Source of the DNA: Pelagibius sp.
GTDB lineage: Bacteria; Pseudomonadota; Alphaproteobacteria; Kiloniellales; Kiloniellaceae
Length of the DNA stretch: 64,000 bases
Direction: 5' to 3'
Assembly: GCF_028281305.1 (NCBI RefSeq)
Contig: NZ_JANQKD010000022.1
Span: 1 to 64,000 of the forward strand
Every line of letters starts with the position of its first letter. Position 1 is the first letter of the stretch. The position numbers and the translations under genes are program-made. Shown in pieces: positions 17,153 through 26,071 of this stretch. Under the pieces are notes generated by a model, which worked only from the letters and a program-made list of their open reading frames with translations, was not told the DNA's origin and searched no databases.

Positions 17153-17959
17153 TCAGGCCGGCACCATGACGGCACGACCGTTGGCGGGGTGGCGCATCAC
17201 CGTGACGCGCAGGCCAAAGGCGGCTTCGAGATTGCGCTCGGTGATGACTTCATCAGGTGCCCCTTCGGCCACGATCGCCCCGCCCTGCAGGATACAGATG
17301 CGGTCGGCGTGGAGCGCGGCCAGGTTGGGATCGTGCAGGACGGTCAGCACGCCGTGACCGTGGCCGGTCAGGCGCCGGGCCGCGGCCAGCGCCGTCTGCT
17401 GGTGGGCGATGTCGAGGTTGTTGGTGGGCTCGTCGAGCAGCAGATAGCGGCTGCCGAGGGCCTCCGGCTCATCCGCGCATCCTTCCGCGTCCGCCGGCCA
17501 AACCTGGGCGAGCACGCGGGCCAACTGCACCCGCTGCCGCTCGCCACCGGAAAGCGTCGGATAGATTCGCTCGGCAAGGTGTTCAACATCGGCTTCTCTC
17601 AGAGCCGCCGCCGCGATCCGCAGATCCTCCTGCCGCTCCACCTGTCCGGCATAGGGACTGCGGCCCAGCATGACAACGTCGAGCACGCGGAAGGGAAAGC
17701 TCAGCAGCGGCGCCTGGGGCAGGACGGCCCGCCGCCGGGCTAGCGCCGCCGGCCGCCACTGCCGCAGGGGCCGTCCGTCGAGGCTGACGTCGCCGTCCTG
17801 CGGCTTTGTGGCCCCGGACAACAGATGCAGCAGGGTCGACTTTCCGGCGCCGTTCGGGCCGATGATGGCGAGCACCTCACCGGGCCGGACGGAGAGGGAA
17901 ACGCCGGAGAGGATCAGCTTGGATCCGTAGCGGTACCGCAGGGCCGAGGCGCTCAGCAT
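17153..17959 (-). CDS. hmuV: Haem ABC transporter ATP-binding protein
   Basis: The 268-residue ATPase has Walker A GPNGAGKST, the signature LSGGERQRVQLARVL, Walker B RYLLLDEP and the switch His in VLHDPN. A 20-residue acidic insertion (WPADAEGCADEPEALGS) after the signature is typical of HmuV proteins. It powers haem import through HmuU. ATG 17959 overlaps the hmuU stop by one base (TGATG); an in-frame GTG two codons upstream is possible. Confidence 0.9.
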   Translation of the reverse strand: MLSASALRYRYGSKLILSGVSLSVRPGEVLAIIGPNGAGKSTLLHLLSGATKPQDGDVSLDGRPLRQWRPAALARRRAVLPQAPLLSFPFRVLDVVMLGRSPYAGQVERQEDLRIAAAALREADVEHLAERIYPTLSGGERQRVQLARVLAQVWPADAEGCADEPEALGSRYLLLDEPTNNLDIAHQQTALAAARRLTGHGHGVLTVLHDPNLAALHADRICILQGGAIVAEGAPDEVITERNLEAAFGLRVTVMRHPANGRAVMVPA

Positions 17960-19044
17960 CACCACATCCCCAGCCCGCGGCGGCGGATCAGCAGCCAGAG
18001 AAAGAACGGCCCGCCGATGCAGCTCGTCAGGATACCGACGGGCAGCTCCGCCGGCAGCACAATGGTCCGCGCGACCAGATCGGCCAGCAGCAGCAGCGCC
18101 GCCCCCAGCAGGATCGACGCCGGCAGCAGGGTGCGGTGGTCCGGGCCGATCATCAAGCGCACCAGGTGCGGCACCACCAGACCGATGAAACCGATGACCC
18201 CGGTCAGCGCCACCGATGCTCCGACGGCAAGAGCCGCCAGCACGATGATCAAGCGCTTGGTGCGCTCCACGTCGAAGCCGAGATGGGTGGCCTCCGTCTC
18301 GCCGAGAAGGAGCGCGTTGAGCTGACGTGAAAACAGCGCAAGGAGAAGAGTCGGCACCAGGATCAGGGGGGCCGCAGAGAGCAGGCTGTTCCAGGTCACA
18401 CCGCCAAGACCCCCGAGCAGCCAGAACTGCAGATCACGGAGCTGCTGGTCGTCGCTCACAAAGACCAGCAGGCCGATCCCCGCTGCCGCCAGCGCGTTGA
18501 GCGCGATACCGGCCAGCAGCATGGTGGCGACCTCGGTGCGGCCGTCGCGGCTGGCGATGCGGTAGACCACCAGGGTGGTGGCGAGACCGCCGAGAAAGGC
18601 AGCCAGGGGCAGGATCGCCGCGCTCAGCCAGGCCGGAAGAACGCCCAGCAGCGCGCCGCTAAACACGATGGCCGTACCCGCGGCGAGCGCCGAGCCGGTG
18701 GAGACGCCGATAAGGCCGGGATCGGCCAGGGGGTTGCGAAAGAGACCTTGCAGCGCGGCGCCGGCGACGGCCAGGGCCGCCCCAGCCAGAAGGGCCAGGA
18801 TTGCCCGGGGCAGACGAATGGCCAGCAGCACCATTTCCTGTACCCCTTCGTAGCCGCCAAGAACTTCGAGGCCGATCTGGCTCAGAAAAATGGCGAGCGT
18901 CTCCAAAGGCGCGATGGCAACGGCGCCGTAGCCCACCGCGAAGAAGAAAGCGGCCAGCAGAACGGTGGCGAAGACGGCGAGGGCGTATCTGGACCGCCGC
19001 GCCTGCCGTTCCGCCGCCTGGCCGATGTCGACCGCTATCTCCAT
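17959..19044 (-). CDS. hmuU: Haem ABC transporter permease (FecCD family)
   Basis: The 361-residue permease has about ten spans with the FecCD hallmarks RLPRAILALLAGAALAVAGA, QGLFRNPLADPGLIGVSTGSA, and GFIGLVVPHLVR; the C-terminal part reads LPVGILTSCIGGPFFLWLL. It forms the inner-membrane channel for haem delivered by HmuT. It starts 12 bp after the hmuT stop and overlaps hmuV, as expected for a hmuTUV operon. Confidence 0.91.
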   Translation of the reverse strand: MEIAVDIGQAAERQARRSRYALAVFATVLLAAFFFAVGYGAVAIAPLETLAIFLSQIGLEVLGGYEGVQEMVLLAIRLPRAILALLAGAALAVAGAALQGLFRNPLADPGLIGVSTGSALAAGTAIVFSGALLGVLPAWLSAAILPLAAFLGGLATTLVVYRIASRDGRTEVATMLLAGIALNALAAAGIGLLVFVSDDQQLRDLQFWLLGGLGGVTWNSLLSAAPLILVPTLLLALFSRQLNALLLGETEATHLGFDVERTKRLIIVLAALAVGASVALTGVIGFIGLVVPHLVRLMIGPDHRTLLPASILLGAALLLLADLVARTIVLPAELPVGILTSCIGGPFFLWLLIRRRGLGMW

Positions 19045-19056
19045 CGTTGCAGCGGG

Positions 19057-19968
19057 TCAGTTGGCTGAAGAGGGGATCGACAACTCCGGATGGAGCCCTG
19101 CCGCCAGATTGCGAATGGCCTCAGGCGTGCGGGGGCCAAAGCCCAGAAGGAGCAGGCCGTTCATGGTGATCAACCTTGCCTCTCGACCAGCGGGGGTCGC
19201 GGCAATCTCAGGCCGCGAGAGCAGCTCCTGCGTCCCGCCAAGCAGGTCCAGAGTGCGATCCGTCACCAGAAGAAAGTCCGGCTCGGCGCCGACCATGGCC
19301 TCGGGAGAGAGGGGCTTATAGCCCTCGAAGGCATCGATCGCGTTGCGGCCGCCGGCAAGTGCGATGATGCTGGCCGCCGAGGTGTCCTGCCCGGCCGCCA
19401 GCGGTGCGCCCCGTCCGATGGAGAGCAAAAAGAGCACCGAAGGCGTGCGCTCGACATCTTCGACAGCTTCGCCCAGACGCACCAGATCCTGCCGAAGACG
19501 ATCGGAAACCCTTTGACCTTCCTCCTCGAGGCCGAGCGCCTCCGCAATGACGCTTACCTTTCGGAGGACCCCTTCAGGCGTGGGATCGTCAGGTACGATG
19601 ACCAACTTGGTGCCGGCGGCGCGAAGCTGATCGAGCACGGTGGCCGGTCCCGCATCCTCGACGGCCAGCAGCAGGGTTGGCTTCATGGCGAGGATCGGCT
19701 CTGCGGAAAGCCGGCGCATGTAGCCGACGTCCGGATGCTCACGCGCCTCGGGCGGATGCAGGCTGGTGCTGTCCACGGCGATCAGGCGGTTCCCCGCCCC
19801 CAGCGCGTAGATGATCTCGGTGATCGAGCCGCCGACAGAGACAACCCGGCTGCTATCCTCCGCCCCTGGCTCTCCAAAGACCGGCTGCGTGGGCAGTGCC
19901 GCGAAAAACAGCACAAGGGATGCGAAGCCCGCCCGGAGAAGACCGCAACGCAGGACGCCTATGCTCAT
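19057..19968 (-). CDS. hmuT: Periplasmic haem-binding protein
   Basis: The 303-residue class III binding protein has a signal peptide (MSIGVLRCGLLRAGFASLVLFFAALPTQPVFG) and the two-lobe pattern joined by a long helix: RVVSVGGSITEIIYALGAGN, the DVGYMRRLSAEPILAMKPTLLLA strand pair, then AIDAFEGYKPLSPEAM. The start at 19968 is chosen for the signal peptide; the frame stays open for 94 more codons upstream but that part overlaps the receptor gene and looks like shadow sequence. It carries haem from the outer-membrane receptor to HmuUV. Confidence 0.88.
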   Translation of the reverse strand: MSIGVLRCGLLRAGFASLVLFFAALPTQPVFGEPGAEDSSRVVSVGGSITEIIYALGAGNRLIAVDSTSLHPPEAREHPDVGYMRRLSAEPILAMKPTLLLAVEDAGPATVLDQLRAAGTKLVIVPDDPTPEGVLRKVSVIAEALGLEEEGQRVSDRLRQDLVRLGEAVEDVERTPSVLFLLSIGRGAPLAAGQDTSAASIIALAGGRNAIDAFEGYKPLSPEAMVGAEPDFLLVTDRTLDLLGGTQELLSRPEIAATPAGREARLITMNGLLLLGFGPRTPEAIRNLAAGLHPELSIPSSAN

Positions 19969-20005
19969 ATCGACACCATTCCGGCGCAAACCCGCCGCCT
20001 CCTGA

Positions 20006-22171
20006 TCACCAGTTGAGGGAGTAACTGACCAAACCCTTGAAGCTGCGGCCCGCCTCTTTCGAGTCGGTAAAGACCCGCGAATAGTTCTTGTCGAAGGCGT
20101 TGTCGACGCCGAGGTCGAGCCGAAGCCCCTGAAGCAGTCCGTCGGAGGGCTGCCAGGCGAAGTAGAAATCGTTGACCGCATAGCCGGAGCGCTCCTCATC
20201 AGGGTTATCGACTTTGTCGAAGGTGTCCGCCACCAGCAGCCGCCAGCCAACGATGGAGTCGATCTCCGGCAGCTTGACTGCCGTGTTCAGGGTGTACTGG
20301 TCGGGCGTCAGCAAACCCAGCTTGTCGCCCGTATCCGCGTCTTCGCCGTCGATGGTGGAGAAGCCGAAGGAGAACAGGAAGCGGTCGATCTCGTAGGAGG
20401 CCTCGACCTCCGTGCCCCAGAGTTCCGCCTCGGAAACATTGTCCACCTCCGTCGTGCCGTCGCAGCCGCCGGGACCGGCCGCCAGACAAGCGGGGAATGC
20501 CGGCTGGTTAACCGACAGATCGATGAAGTCATCACCCCAGATGCGGAAGTGCGAGGCCTTCACCTGGAAGCGGTCGTTCCTTGTGAAAACCCTATCGAAA
20601 TCCAGCCCGCCGCCGAACTCGACAGTGCGTGTCGTCTGCGGCTTCAAGTCCGGGTTGGGAATGAACCGATTGACGCCCGGACCGATTCGAAAGTGCACAC
20701 CGGTCAGGAACAGCTCGTCGAAGGTCGGCGCACGGAAAGCGTGGGCGTAGTTTGCGAAGACCATGAGCCAGTCGGTTGGCAGGTAGCTGACACCGATCCG
20801 AGGCGAAACCTCGTCCTCACTGGTGTCCTCGGAAGCCACCGAGCTCGAGACACTGAAATCGTCGTAGCGGATGCCGGGAATGATCAGCAGATCGCCGGGA
20901 ATGACCCCGAAAGGCTCGGTCACCGTGATCTCAGCCTGCGCATAGATGCCATAGAAATCTGCATCGGCATCGGGAACGCCGTCCCGCTCCCCGGAGCCCG
21001 CTGCGCCGTCCTGTTCATCCCGATAGAACTCCCCGCCGTAGGTGAAGGTGGTGGCGATGTCTTCGGCAAGCTCAACCCGGGAGCGGTTGTCGAGGCGGAA
21101 GCCGATGGTGTCGACATCGCGCTTCAGCACTTCACCTGTCGGCCCCAGGCCGAGGTCGTCGAGGCGGATCTCGTCGGCCTGGGAGTCTGTGTAGTAGGTC
21201 AGGAAATCCAGGTCGAAGAGATTATCGTCCGGGTTCTTGTAGCTGTAGGCCGCGCGGTAGGTGGTGGAGCGAATGTCCTTGTCGACCACATCGTCGGCGT
21301 CGGGATCCTGGCCGTTGTTCGGCTCCTCGGCATCGTTGGTGAAGGCGACGACCGAGCCTTCGACGCGGTGATGGTCGGCAAAGCCGTAGCTTCCCTTCAC
21401 GAGGCCGGAAATGATCTCGTCGTCCGTCGCATCGAGTTCATTTCCGTCGCCGAGTTCGATGGATCCGGAATCACGCCGGGTGATGCTGCCGATGAGATCC
21501 AGCCCCTCCATCGGGGTGGTGTAGGCCGTGAAGGTCCCCAGTTGCTCCCGGTTGACGCTCTGGTAACCGGCGGAGACGGAGGCGCCGAGGGTTTCGCCGG
21601 GTGCGAGCAGGTCGCCCGCATCCACCGTGCGGAACTCAATGACACCGCCGGTGCCGCCGCTTCCGTAGAGCGAGGAGGCCGGCCCGCGCAGCACCTCGAC
21701 CTGCTTCAGCAGGCTGGGGTCGATGAAAAAGCGTCCGTCGTGCGCCGACCCGAAGTTCTGGCGCGCGCCATCGAAGAGAATCACCACATCGGGACCGTCG
21801 AAGCCGCGAATGCTCGGCACCTCGCCGGTGCGGCGCGGGCCGCCGGTGAACTCGACGTTCGGCACGAAGCGCAGGACGTCGTCGGGCGTCGAAGGCTGCA
21901 GAGTTTGAATCTGCTCGCGGTCGATCACCGTCACCATGCCCGGATACTCGAAAGCACGGATCGGATTGCGCGTTGCCGTCACCGAAATCGCATCCATCTG
22001 CACCGGCTGACCTGTCGTTCCTTCCGCCGTCTCACCCACTGCCGTCTCACCCGTTGCGGCCTCGCCGGGCGATGCAGCGCCCTCCTCGCCCGTCTGGGCC
22101 ATCACCGCCGTCGGGTTCGTAACCGTAAGTAAAAGTGCTGCCACCGCGCAGCTCGTCCTTGGCAATGCCAT
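20006..22171 (-). CDS. TonB-dependent haem receptor (HmuR/HemR-like)
   Basis: The 721-residue outer-membrane protein has a signal peptide (cleavage after AVMA-Q near residue 26), a Gly/Glu/Thr-rich linker, a TonB box (DAISVTATR), a plug domain (VPSIRGFDGPDVVILFDGARQNF, VEVLRGPASSLYGSGGTGGVIEF) and a 22-strand barrel ending in SYSLNW with a terminal aromatic residue. The haem-receptor pair FRAPTFDELF and NPDLKP is present with a His (TGVHF) between them, the usual axial haem ligand. GAGGGGG lies five bases before the ATG. It is followed by hmuT after 37 bp and preceded by hemP. Confidence 0.92.
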   Translation of the reverse strand: MALPRTSCAVAALLLTVTNPTAVMAQTGEEGAASPGEAATGETAVGETAEGTTGQPVQMDAISVTATRNPIRAFEYPGMVTVIDREQIQTLQPSTPDDVLRFVPNVEFTGGPRRTGEVPSIRGFDGPDVVILFDGARQNFGSAHDGRFFIDPSLLKQVEVLRGPASSLYGSGGTGGVIEFRTVDAGDLLAPGETLGASVSAGYQSVNREQLGTFTAYTTPMEGLDLIGSITRRDSGSIELGDGNELDATDDEIISGLVKGSYGFADHHRVEGSVVAFTNDAEEPNNGQDPDADDVVDKDIRSTTYRAAYSYKNPDDNLFDLDFLTYYTDSQADEIRLDDLGLGPTGEVLKRDVDTIGFRLDNRSRVELAEDIATTFTYGGEFYRDEQDGAAGSGERDGVPDADADFYGIYAQAEITVTEPFGVIPGDLLIIPGIRYDDFSVSSSVASEDTSEDEVSPRIGVSYLPTDWLMVFANYAHAFRAPTFDELFLTGVHFRIGPGVNRFIPNPDLKPQTTRTVEFGGGLDFDRVFTRNDRFQVKASHFRIWGDDFIDLSVNQPAFPACLAAGPGGCDGTTEVDNVSEAELWGTEVEASYEIDRFLFSFGFSTIDGEDADTGDKLGLLTPDQYTLNTAVKLPEIDSIVGWRLLVADTFDKVDNPDEERSGYAVNDFYFAWQPSDGLLQGLRLDLGVDNAFDKNYSRVFTDSKEAGRSFKGLVSYSLNW

Positions 22172-22346
22172 TCCAACCCCCTCTGCTGCCTTCTTTGCGA
22201 AGGTGCGTCCTGGCTGGCTGCCATGTGCCGGAGCGGCTTTCGGTGGCTGGCTTGGACCTCTGTCATGTCTCTCAACAACCGCAGGGCGGACTCGCTATCG
22301 TCCCGGGCTGTCTTCATGGTTATGAGCTTTGTTCTCTGTTCAGGTG

Positions 22347-22547
22347 CTATTTCGTCAGAATCAGTTTTCCCTTGCTGGTATGACGCAGGCGATAGTCCTC
22401 GCCGCCGTGCGTGACGATGACCTCCTTGGCGCCGGCGAAGAGATCGCTGCTGGACACGCGCCGGACCGCAAAGCGGCCTCCCGGCACTGAGCGCGTCATC
22501 GGCACCTGCCCTCCTGGCTTCTGCGTTGGGTCCTTGCTTTGCCCCAT
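22347..22547 (-). CDS. hemP: Haemin uptake protein HemP/HmuP
   Basis: This 66-residue protein ends with the conserved HemP core: RRVSSSDLFAGAKEVIVTHG, EDYRLRHTSKGKLILTK. In rhizobia HmuP is a co-activator of the haem receptor gene. The start at 22547 (MGQSKDPTQK) gives a typical short variable N terminus; further upstream in-frame codons lie in the operator region. It is the first gene of the haem operon, downstream of the Fur-like box, and is separated from the receptor by a 175-bp leader in which I see no clear structure. Confidence 0.88.
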   Translation of the reverse strand: MGQSKDPTQKPGGQVPMTRSVPGGRFAVRRVSSSDLFAGAKEVIVTHGGEDYRLRHTSKGKLILTK

Positions 22548-22624
22548 GAACTCCGGCTTCCCCCTCGACCAAGCAGCGGAAAGTCTTTGATGAACAAAGG
22601 CTATTAGCGCATCTTCTCCATATT

Positions 22625-22645
22625 TGCAAATGACTCTCATTCTCA
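22625..22645. promoter_or_regulatory. Fur-box-like operator upstream of hemP
   Basis: The 21-mer has the form TG-N3-AATG-N5-CATT-N3-CA seen in classical Fur boxes: TGCAAATG, ACTCT, CATTCTCA. It lies 78-98 bases before the hemP start. The same pattern recurs at 25461, 28788 and 30982 in this island. The box also fits TGA-N9-TCA (22631-22645), the RirA/IRO form, so the regulator could be Fur or RirA. Confidence 0.7.
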
Positions 22646-22721
22646 TAACGCCTTGCGATTGTAAGAATCCTGTTCCGCATCCTTACGCGATCATCCAAAG
22701 CGCTGCCTGATCCACCCCGGC

Positions 22722-23819
22722 TCAGCGGAGGGAGAAATCCACCGGCACCACCAGGGCAAGCCGGGCGCCGGCCATGTGGTCCGGGAACCGCGGCAGCGGC
22801 TGTGCCCGCTCGATCATGTCCTTCGCCTCCCGGTCCAGCACCCTGTGCCCGGAGGTCTGCTTGATGCTGAAGTCGAGCACCCGGCCGTCGCGGTCCATGA
22901 CAAAGTAGATGAATGCCGTCCCCTCCTGCCCCCGCAAACGGGCACGACGCGGATACTTCTTGTGCCGTTCCAGCCAGGCCAGAAGCTCGGCCATGTAGTC
23001 AGTGTTTGCGGCAGGCTGGCCGCCGGCGCTGGCCGCTGTTGCATCGCCGGCGTCCGGGCTTGCCTGGGTCCCCGAGCGGCCGCCCGCGCCCGCCGGTGCC
23101 ACCGTTGCGGTCTCTGCGGTGGTGTCCGCTTTCGGCAGCGCGGCCACTTCCGTTTTCCGCGCAGCCTGACTGACCGCAGGTGTCGGTGATTGGGCCGCCT
23201 GAACGGTCTTCGCCGGCACCGGCTCCCCGGCGACGCGCTGCGGTGGGGCAGGCTTGCGCTGCGGCTTCGGCGGCACGGCGACAGCAGCGGCCCGTGTTTC
23301 CCGCTGCGGCTCGACGCTTTCGGCCTCAAGGGGCGCGGCCGCCTCCACGGCGATGGGTACCGCTGCTGCTTCCACGGTTTCGAGCGGGGGCGATGCCTCT
23401 GCGGCCTCGACAGGGACTGCCGCGACTTCGGCCGGTACGTTGACGCTTTCCACGCCTTTCAAATCCGCAACCGGCTCCGCCGGCGTCACGGTCTCTTCGG
23501 GTCGCACATCGTCGACCTCGACCGCTTCGGTCACGGGTTCGGGCGCGGCTTCGGGTGGGACCTCCGCGGTGAGATCCGCCGGCACGGCGGCGGCCTCTTC
23601 GGGACTGGCCGCCGTCTCCGCCTCCGGCAGCGCGGCCTCCGTAGGCGTCGGGCTGCCCGGCGCCCCACCGGCCTGACCGAGGGAAACCACGATGCCGCCG
23701 ATGCCGCTCTCCCGCGCGCCGGACGTTGGCGCCTGCCAGAGAATCGCGGCGGCGAGGCCCAGATGCAGCAGCAAGGCCGCCGAGAGCGCAAAGGCCCAGT
23801 GCCGTTTCGCGACCCGCAT
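22722..23819 (-). CDS. tonB: Energy transducer TonB
   Basis: The 365-residue protein has an N-terminal anchor (HWAFALSAALLLHLGLAAAIL, with the conserved His inside the span), a long periplasmic Ala/Pro/Glu/Val-rich arm (about residues 45-265) and a C-terminal TonB domain (LAWLERHKKYPRRARLRGQEG, AFIYFVMDRDGRV). It links ExbBD to the haem receptor. ATG 23819 has GGAG five bases upstream and overlaps the exbD stop (TGATG). It is the last gene of the exb-tonB operon. Confidence 0.9.
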   Translation of the reverse strand: MRVAKRHWAFALSAALLLHLGLAAAILWQAPTSGARESGIGGIVVSLGQAGGAPGSPTPTEAALPEAETAASPEEAAAVPADLTAEVPPEAAPEPVTEAVEVDDVRPEETVTPAEPVADLKGVESVNVPAEVAAVPVEAAEASPPLETVEAAAVPIAVEAAAPLEAESVEPQRETRAAAVAVPPKPQRKPAPPQRVAGEPVPAKTVQAAQSPTPAVSQAARKTEVAALPKADTTAETATVAPAGAGGRSGTQASPDAGDATAASAGGQPAANTDYMAELLAWLERHKKYPRRARLRGQEGTAFIYFVMDRDGRVLDFSIKQTSGHRVLDREAKDMIERAQPLPRFPDHMAGARLALVVPVDFSLR

Positions 23820-24223
23820 CACGGCTCCGACCCCACGGTCAAGAGCTGCAGCCGCTCGACGCCTGCCTCGCGCAGCAACTCCATCACTGCCACGACCTGC
23901 AGGGCAGAGGCCCCGCCGTCCGCCTTCAGCCGAACCTGCACGCCCTCCGCGCCAGCGAGACGCCGCGCCACCTGCGCCTCCAGCGCAGACCGGTCGAGAA
24001 GCGTGCCGTTCACGGCCAGGCGCCCGTCAGCGGCCATCTGAACGACGAGATCCTGCGTTGCCGCCGGTCCCTCGCTCACCGACCGAGGTGGCGTGATCTG
24101 GAACGGGTCGGTGGCGGAGAAACGTCCCCCCAGCATGAAGAAGATCAGCAGCAGGAAAACGATGTTGATGAGCGGGAGGATTCGCTCATCGTCGTTTCGG
24201 GGGCGCGGCGGCTGAAACTGCAT
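23819..24223 (-). CDS. exbD: ExbD-family protein, second copy, with Asn in place of the membrane Asp
   Basis: The 134-residue protein has a short cytoplasmic N terminus, one span (LPLINIVFLLLIFFMLGG) and a periplasmic domain (residues about 55-134). In ExbD the span starts PLIDVVF, and the Asp carries protons; here that residue is Asn20. The fold and hydrophobic pattern are otherwise kept. It lies directly after a first exbD with the normal Asp, so the two could form an asymmetric ExbD dimer inside ExbB. It is annotated as an accessory motor subunit; an independent proton pump from this copy alone is unlikely. Confidence 0.85.
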   Translation of the reverse strand: MQFQPPRPRNDDERILPLINIVFLLLIFFMLGGRFSATDPFQITPPRSVSEGPAATQDLVVQMAADGRLAVNGTLLDRSALEAQVARRLAGAEGVQVRLKADGGASALQVVAVMELLREAGVERLQLLTVGSEP

Positions 24224-24231
24224 CTGCTTCC

Positions 24232-24654
24232 TCAGCGCGCCCGGATCAGAGAGACATCCGTCGCCCCTACCGCCGCCAGCCGGTCGAGGATTTGCACCAC
24301 CCGTTGCAGGGCAACACCTTCAGCAGGCCTGACCAGAACCCGCCGGTCCGGCCGCTCACGCAGTTGTGCGGTGACCCGCGTCGCCAGCGTCTCGATCGAA
24401 AGGACCTCCCCGGAGAGCCGCAGACGCGCCGGAAGGACCTCCACGAGAAGCGCCCCTTCCATCGCGGCGCCGGCGGAAGTCCCGGCAGGCGTGCTGAGAT
24501 CGATGGCGCGCCAGTCCAGAAAGCTCGAGGCCAGCATGAAGAACACCAGAAGGATGAAGACCACGTCGATAAGAGGCGTCAGGCTGACCAGGGCACGGCG
24601 GCGCCCGGACCTATCGGCCAGCCGCCGCGGCTGAGGGCAGGCGGTTCGAACCAT
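24232..24654 (-). CDS. exbD: ExbD-family proton-channel subunit, first copy
   Basis: The 140-residue protein has a basic N terminus (ADRSGRRRALVS), one span with the canonical Asp30 (LTPLIDVVFILLVFFMLASSF) and a periplasmic domain ending VGATDVSLIRAR. It forms the Ton motor with ExbB and TonB. The start at 24654 (MVRTACPQ) lies inside the end of exbB, giving a 44-bp overlap in another frame; this start is set by the family N-terminal length. Confidence 0.88.
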   Translation of the reverse strand: MVRTACPQPRRLADRSGRRRALVSLTPLIDVVFILLVFFMLASSFLDWRAIDLSTPAGTSAGAAMEGALLVEVLPARLRLSGEVLSIETLATRVTAQLRERPDRRVLVRPAEGVALQRVVQILDRLAAVGATDVSLIRAR

Positions 24655-25393
24655 GGTGCTTCCCTTCCTCGATATAGCCGGAGAGCGGCACCGAGAAGCT
24701 TTCTGAAAGATCTTCCGTAAAGACCTGGGTGACGATGCTTTCCATTTCGTGCGCCAGGCTGTCGACCCTGCGCTCCAGCCAGTTGAGAAGCACGACCACC
24801 GGAATGGCGACTGCAAGACCGACGGCCGTGGTCAAGAGCGCTTCCCAGATGCCGCCGGAGAGAATGGCCGGGTTCACCTGGCTGCCGGCCTGCTCCAACT
24901 GACGGAACGCCTCGATCATGCCCAGGACGGTGCCGAACAGTCCCAGGAGCGGTGCCAGGGAGGCGATCACCTCGAGCGGCCGGAAGCCGGCCCGCAGGGA
25001 CTCCAAGACATCGCCGCCAAAGCGCCGAACCTCCTCGCGCACCATGCTTTCGTCGACGCCCCGCCGTTGCCCGCGAATGGCCCGCGCCAGAACCTGCGCC
25101 ACCGGGCTTCGCGCGTCCGCCGTCAGGGACAGAGCCTCATCGGACCTGCCGGCGCGGTAGAGCCGCAAGGCCTCGCGCGCCGTCCGGCGTTCGCCGAGGC
25201 GCACAGAGCCGAACTGCCAGATCTTCAAGATGACGATGGTCAGCGCGATCACCGACATCACCAAAAGAACGGCCACCACCGGACCGCCGGTCTGGAGCAG
25301 GTCCAGGGCACGCGCACCCATGCTTTCAGGGTCACCGGCAAGGATTTCAGGAGCAGTACCCGCCTCCATGGCGGCCTGCCTTTCGTCACTCAT
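24611..25393 (-). CDS. exbB: ExbB/TolQ-family motor protein
   Basis: The 260-residue protein has three spans: GPVVAVLLVMSVIALTIVILKIW (about 37-59), LASLAPLLGLFGTVLGMIEAF (about 145-165) and LLTTAVGLAVAIPVVVLLNWL (about 187-207), with the conserved SLAPLLGLFGTVLGM and TTAVGLAVAIP motifs. It forms the pentameric ring around ExbD. It is the first gene of exbB-exbD-exbD-tonB and lies 67 bp downstream of a Fur-like box. Confidence 0.9.
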   Translation of the reverse strand: MSDERQAAMEAGTAPEILAGDPESMGARALDLLQTGGPVVAVLLVMSVIALTIVILKIWQFGSVRLGERRTAREALRLYRAGRSDEALSLTADARSPVAQVLARAIRGQRRGVDESMVREEVRRFGGDVLESLRAGFRPLEVIASLAPLLGLFGTVLGMIEAFRQLEQAGSQVNPAILSGGIWEALLTTAVGLAVAIPVVVLLNWLERRVDSLAHEMESIVTQVFTEDLSESFSVPLSGYIEEGKHHGSNRLPSAAAAGR

Positions 25394-25460
25394 CGACGCG
25401 GATCTCTCTCTTGCTTTGGCTTTTGCGCAGCGCTGGCGCCAGCCGGGTATGTTGATTTAC

Positions 25461-25481
25461 TGAGAATGCGACTCATTTTCA
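25461..25481. promoter_or_regulatory. Fur-box-like operator upstream of exbB
   Basis: The sequence TGAGAATG, CGACT, CATTTTCA matches the island-wide TG-N3-AATG-N5-CATT-N3-CA pattern. It lies 68-88 bases before the exbB start in an AT-rich promoter stretch. It also fits TGA-N9-TCA (25461-25475). Confidence 0.7.
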
Positions 25482-25550
25482 TCATGTTTTGGCCGCTCTT
25501 TCAAGGGGCTTAGCGCCTTTCTCCCGGATACGCGGTGCTTGCCGGCCGCG

Positions 25551-26000
25551 CTACTTGATCATCGACAAGGGTGCGCGGGCCGTGGCTTGGATCAGGGCCA
25601 GGCAATCGCCACGCGGACCGCTTTGGTCGCCACAGGCCATCACGTCGTTCAGCAGCACACGGCCCAGGCGGCCGCAAGACAGATCCCGGATATCGAAGAC
25701 CTTGAGGCTGGTCTTGCCGGCCGGCAGCGGAGCTGCCTGAACGGCGAGGCGCCTGCTCACCACGCCGTCACTGTCGAACATGACCATGTCCAGCTTGAGG
25801 TCGGCAAAGGCGCTGTCCGAACCGTTTTCCAACACCAGGTAGGCCCGGCAGGCCTCCCCCTGCGGTTCCAGCTTATTGAGCTCGATCTTCAACGGAGCCG
25901 CTTCCCCGGCCTCCGCCGGAACCGCGGAGCCGAAGACCAGGACCAGCAGAAGACCTGCAAGCCAAGGCGAAATGCCCTCTCGCACCGTACACCTCCTCAT
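25551..26000 (-). CDS. Secreted protein of unknown function in the iron island
   Basis: The 149-residue protein has a signal peptide (MRRCTVREGISPWLAGLLLVLVFGSAVPAEA) and a small beta-rich domain with regularly placed Cys: GEACRAYLVLENGSDSAF, DLKLDMVMFDSDGVV, FDIRDLSCGRLGRVLLNDVMACGD, RGDCLALI. The four mature Cys may form disulfides. I recall similar proteins beside exbB genes in other alphaproteobacteria but know no function. The start at 26000 gives the best signal peptide. It is divergent from the multicopper oxidase gene, with a Fur-like palindrome between them. Confidence 0.72.
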   Translation of the reverse strand: MRRCTVREGISPWLAGLLLVLVFGSAVPAEAGEAAPLKIELNKLEPQGEACRAYLVLENGSDSAFADLKLDMVMFDSDGVVSRRLAVQAAPLPAGKTSLKVFDIRDLSCGRLGRVLLNDVMACGDQSGPRGDCLALIQATARAPLSMIK

Positions 26001-26071
26001 GAATCCGCCCGGGGCCGGGCTGGGTCCAAACCTGAAAACAGCCCCGTCCAGCGCTGCGACACTATCGCAAC

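Noticed and set aside
20549-22132. Long plus-strand frame opposite the haem receptor
   Set aside because: Antisense shadow of a gene with complete receptor motifs.
22661-22686. Imperfect inverted repeat GTAAGAAT / ATCCTTAC after tonB as a terminator
   Set aside because: The stem has a wobble and a 10-nt loop and no T-run follows on the minus strand, so the case is too weak.
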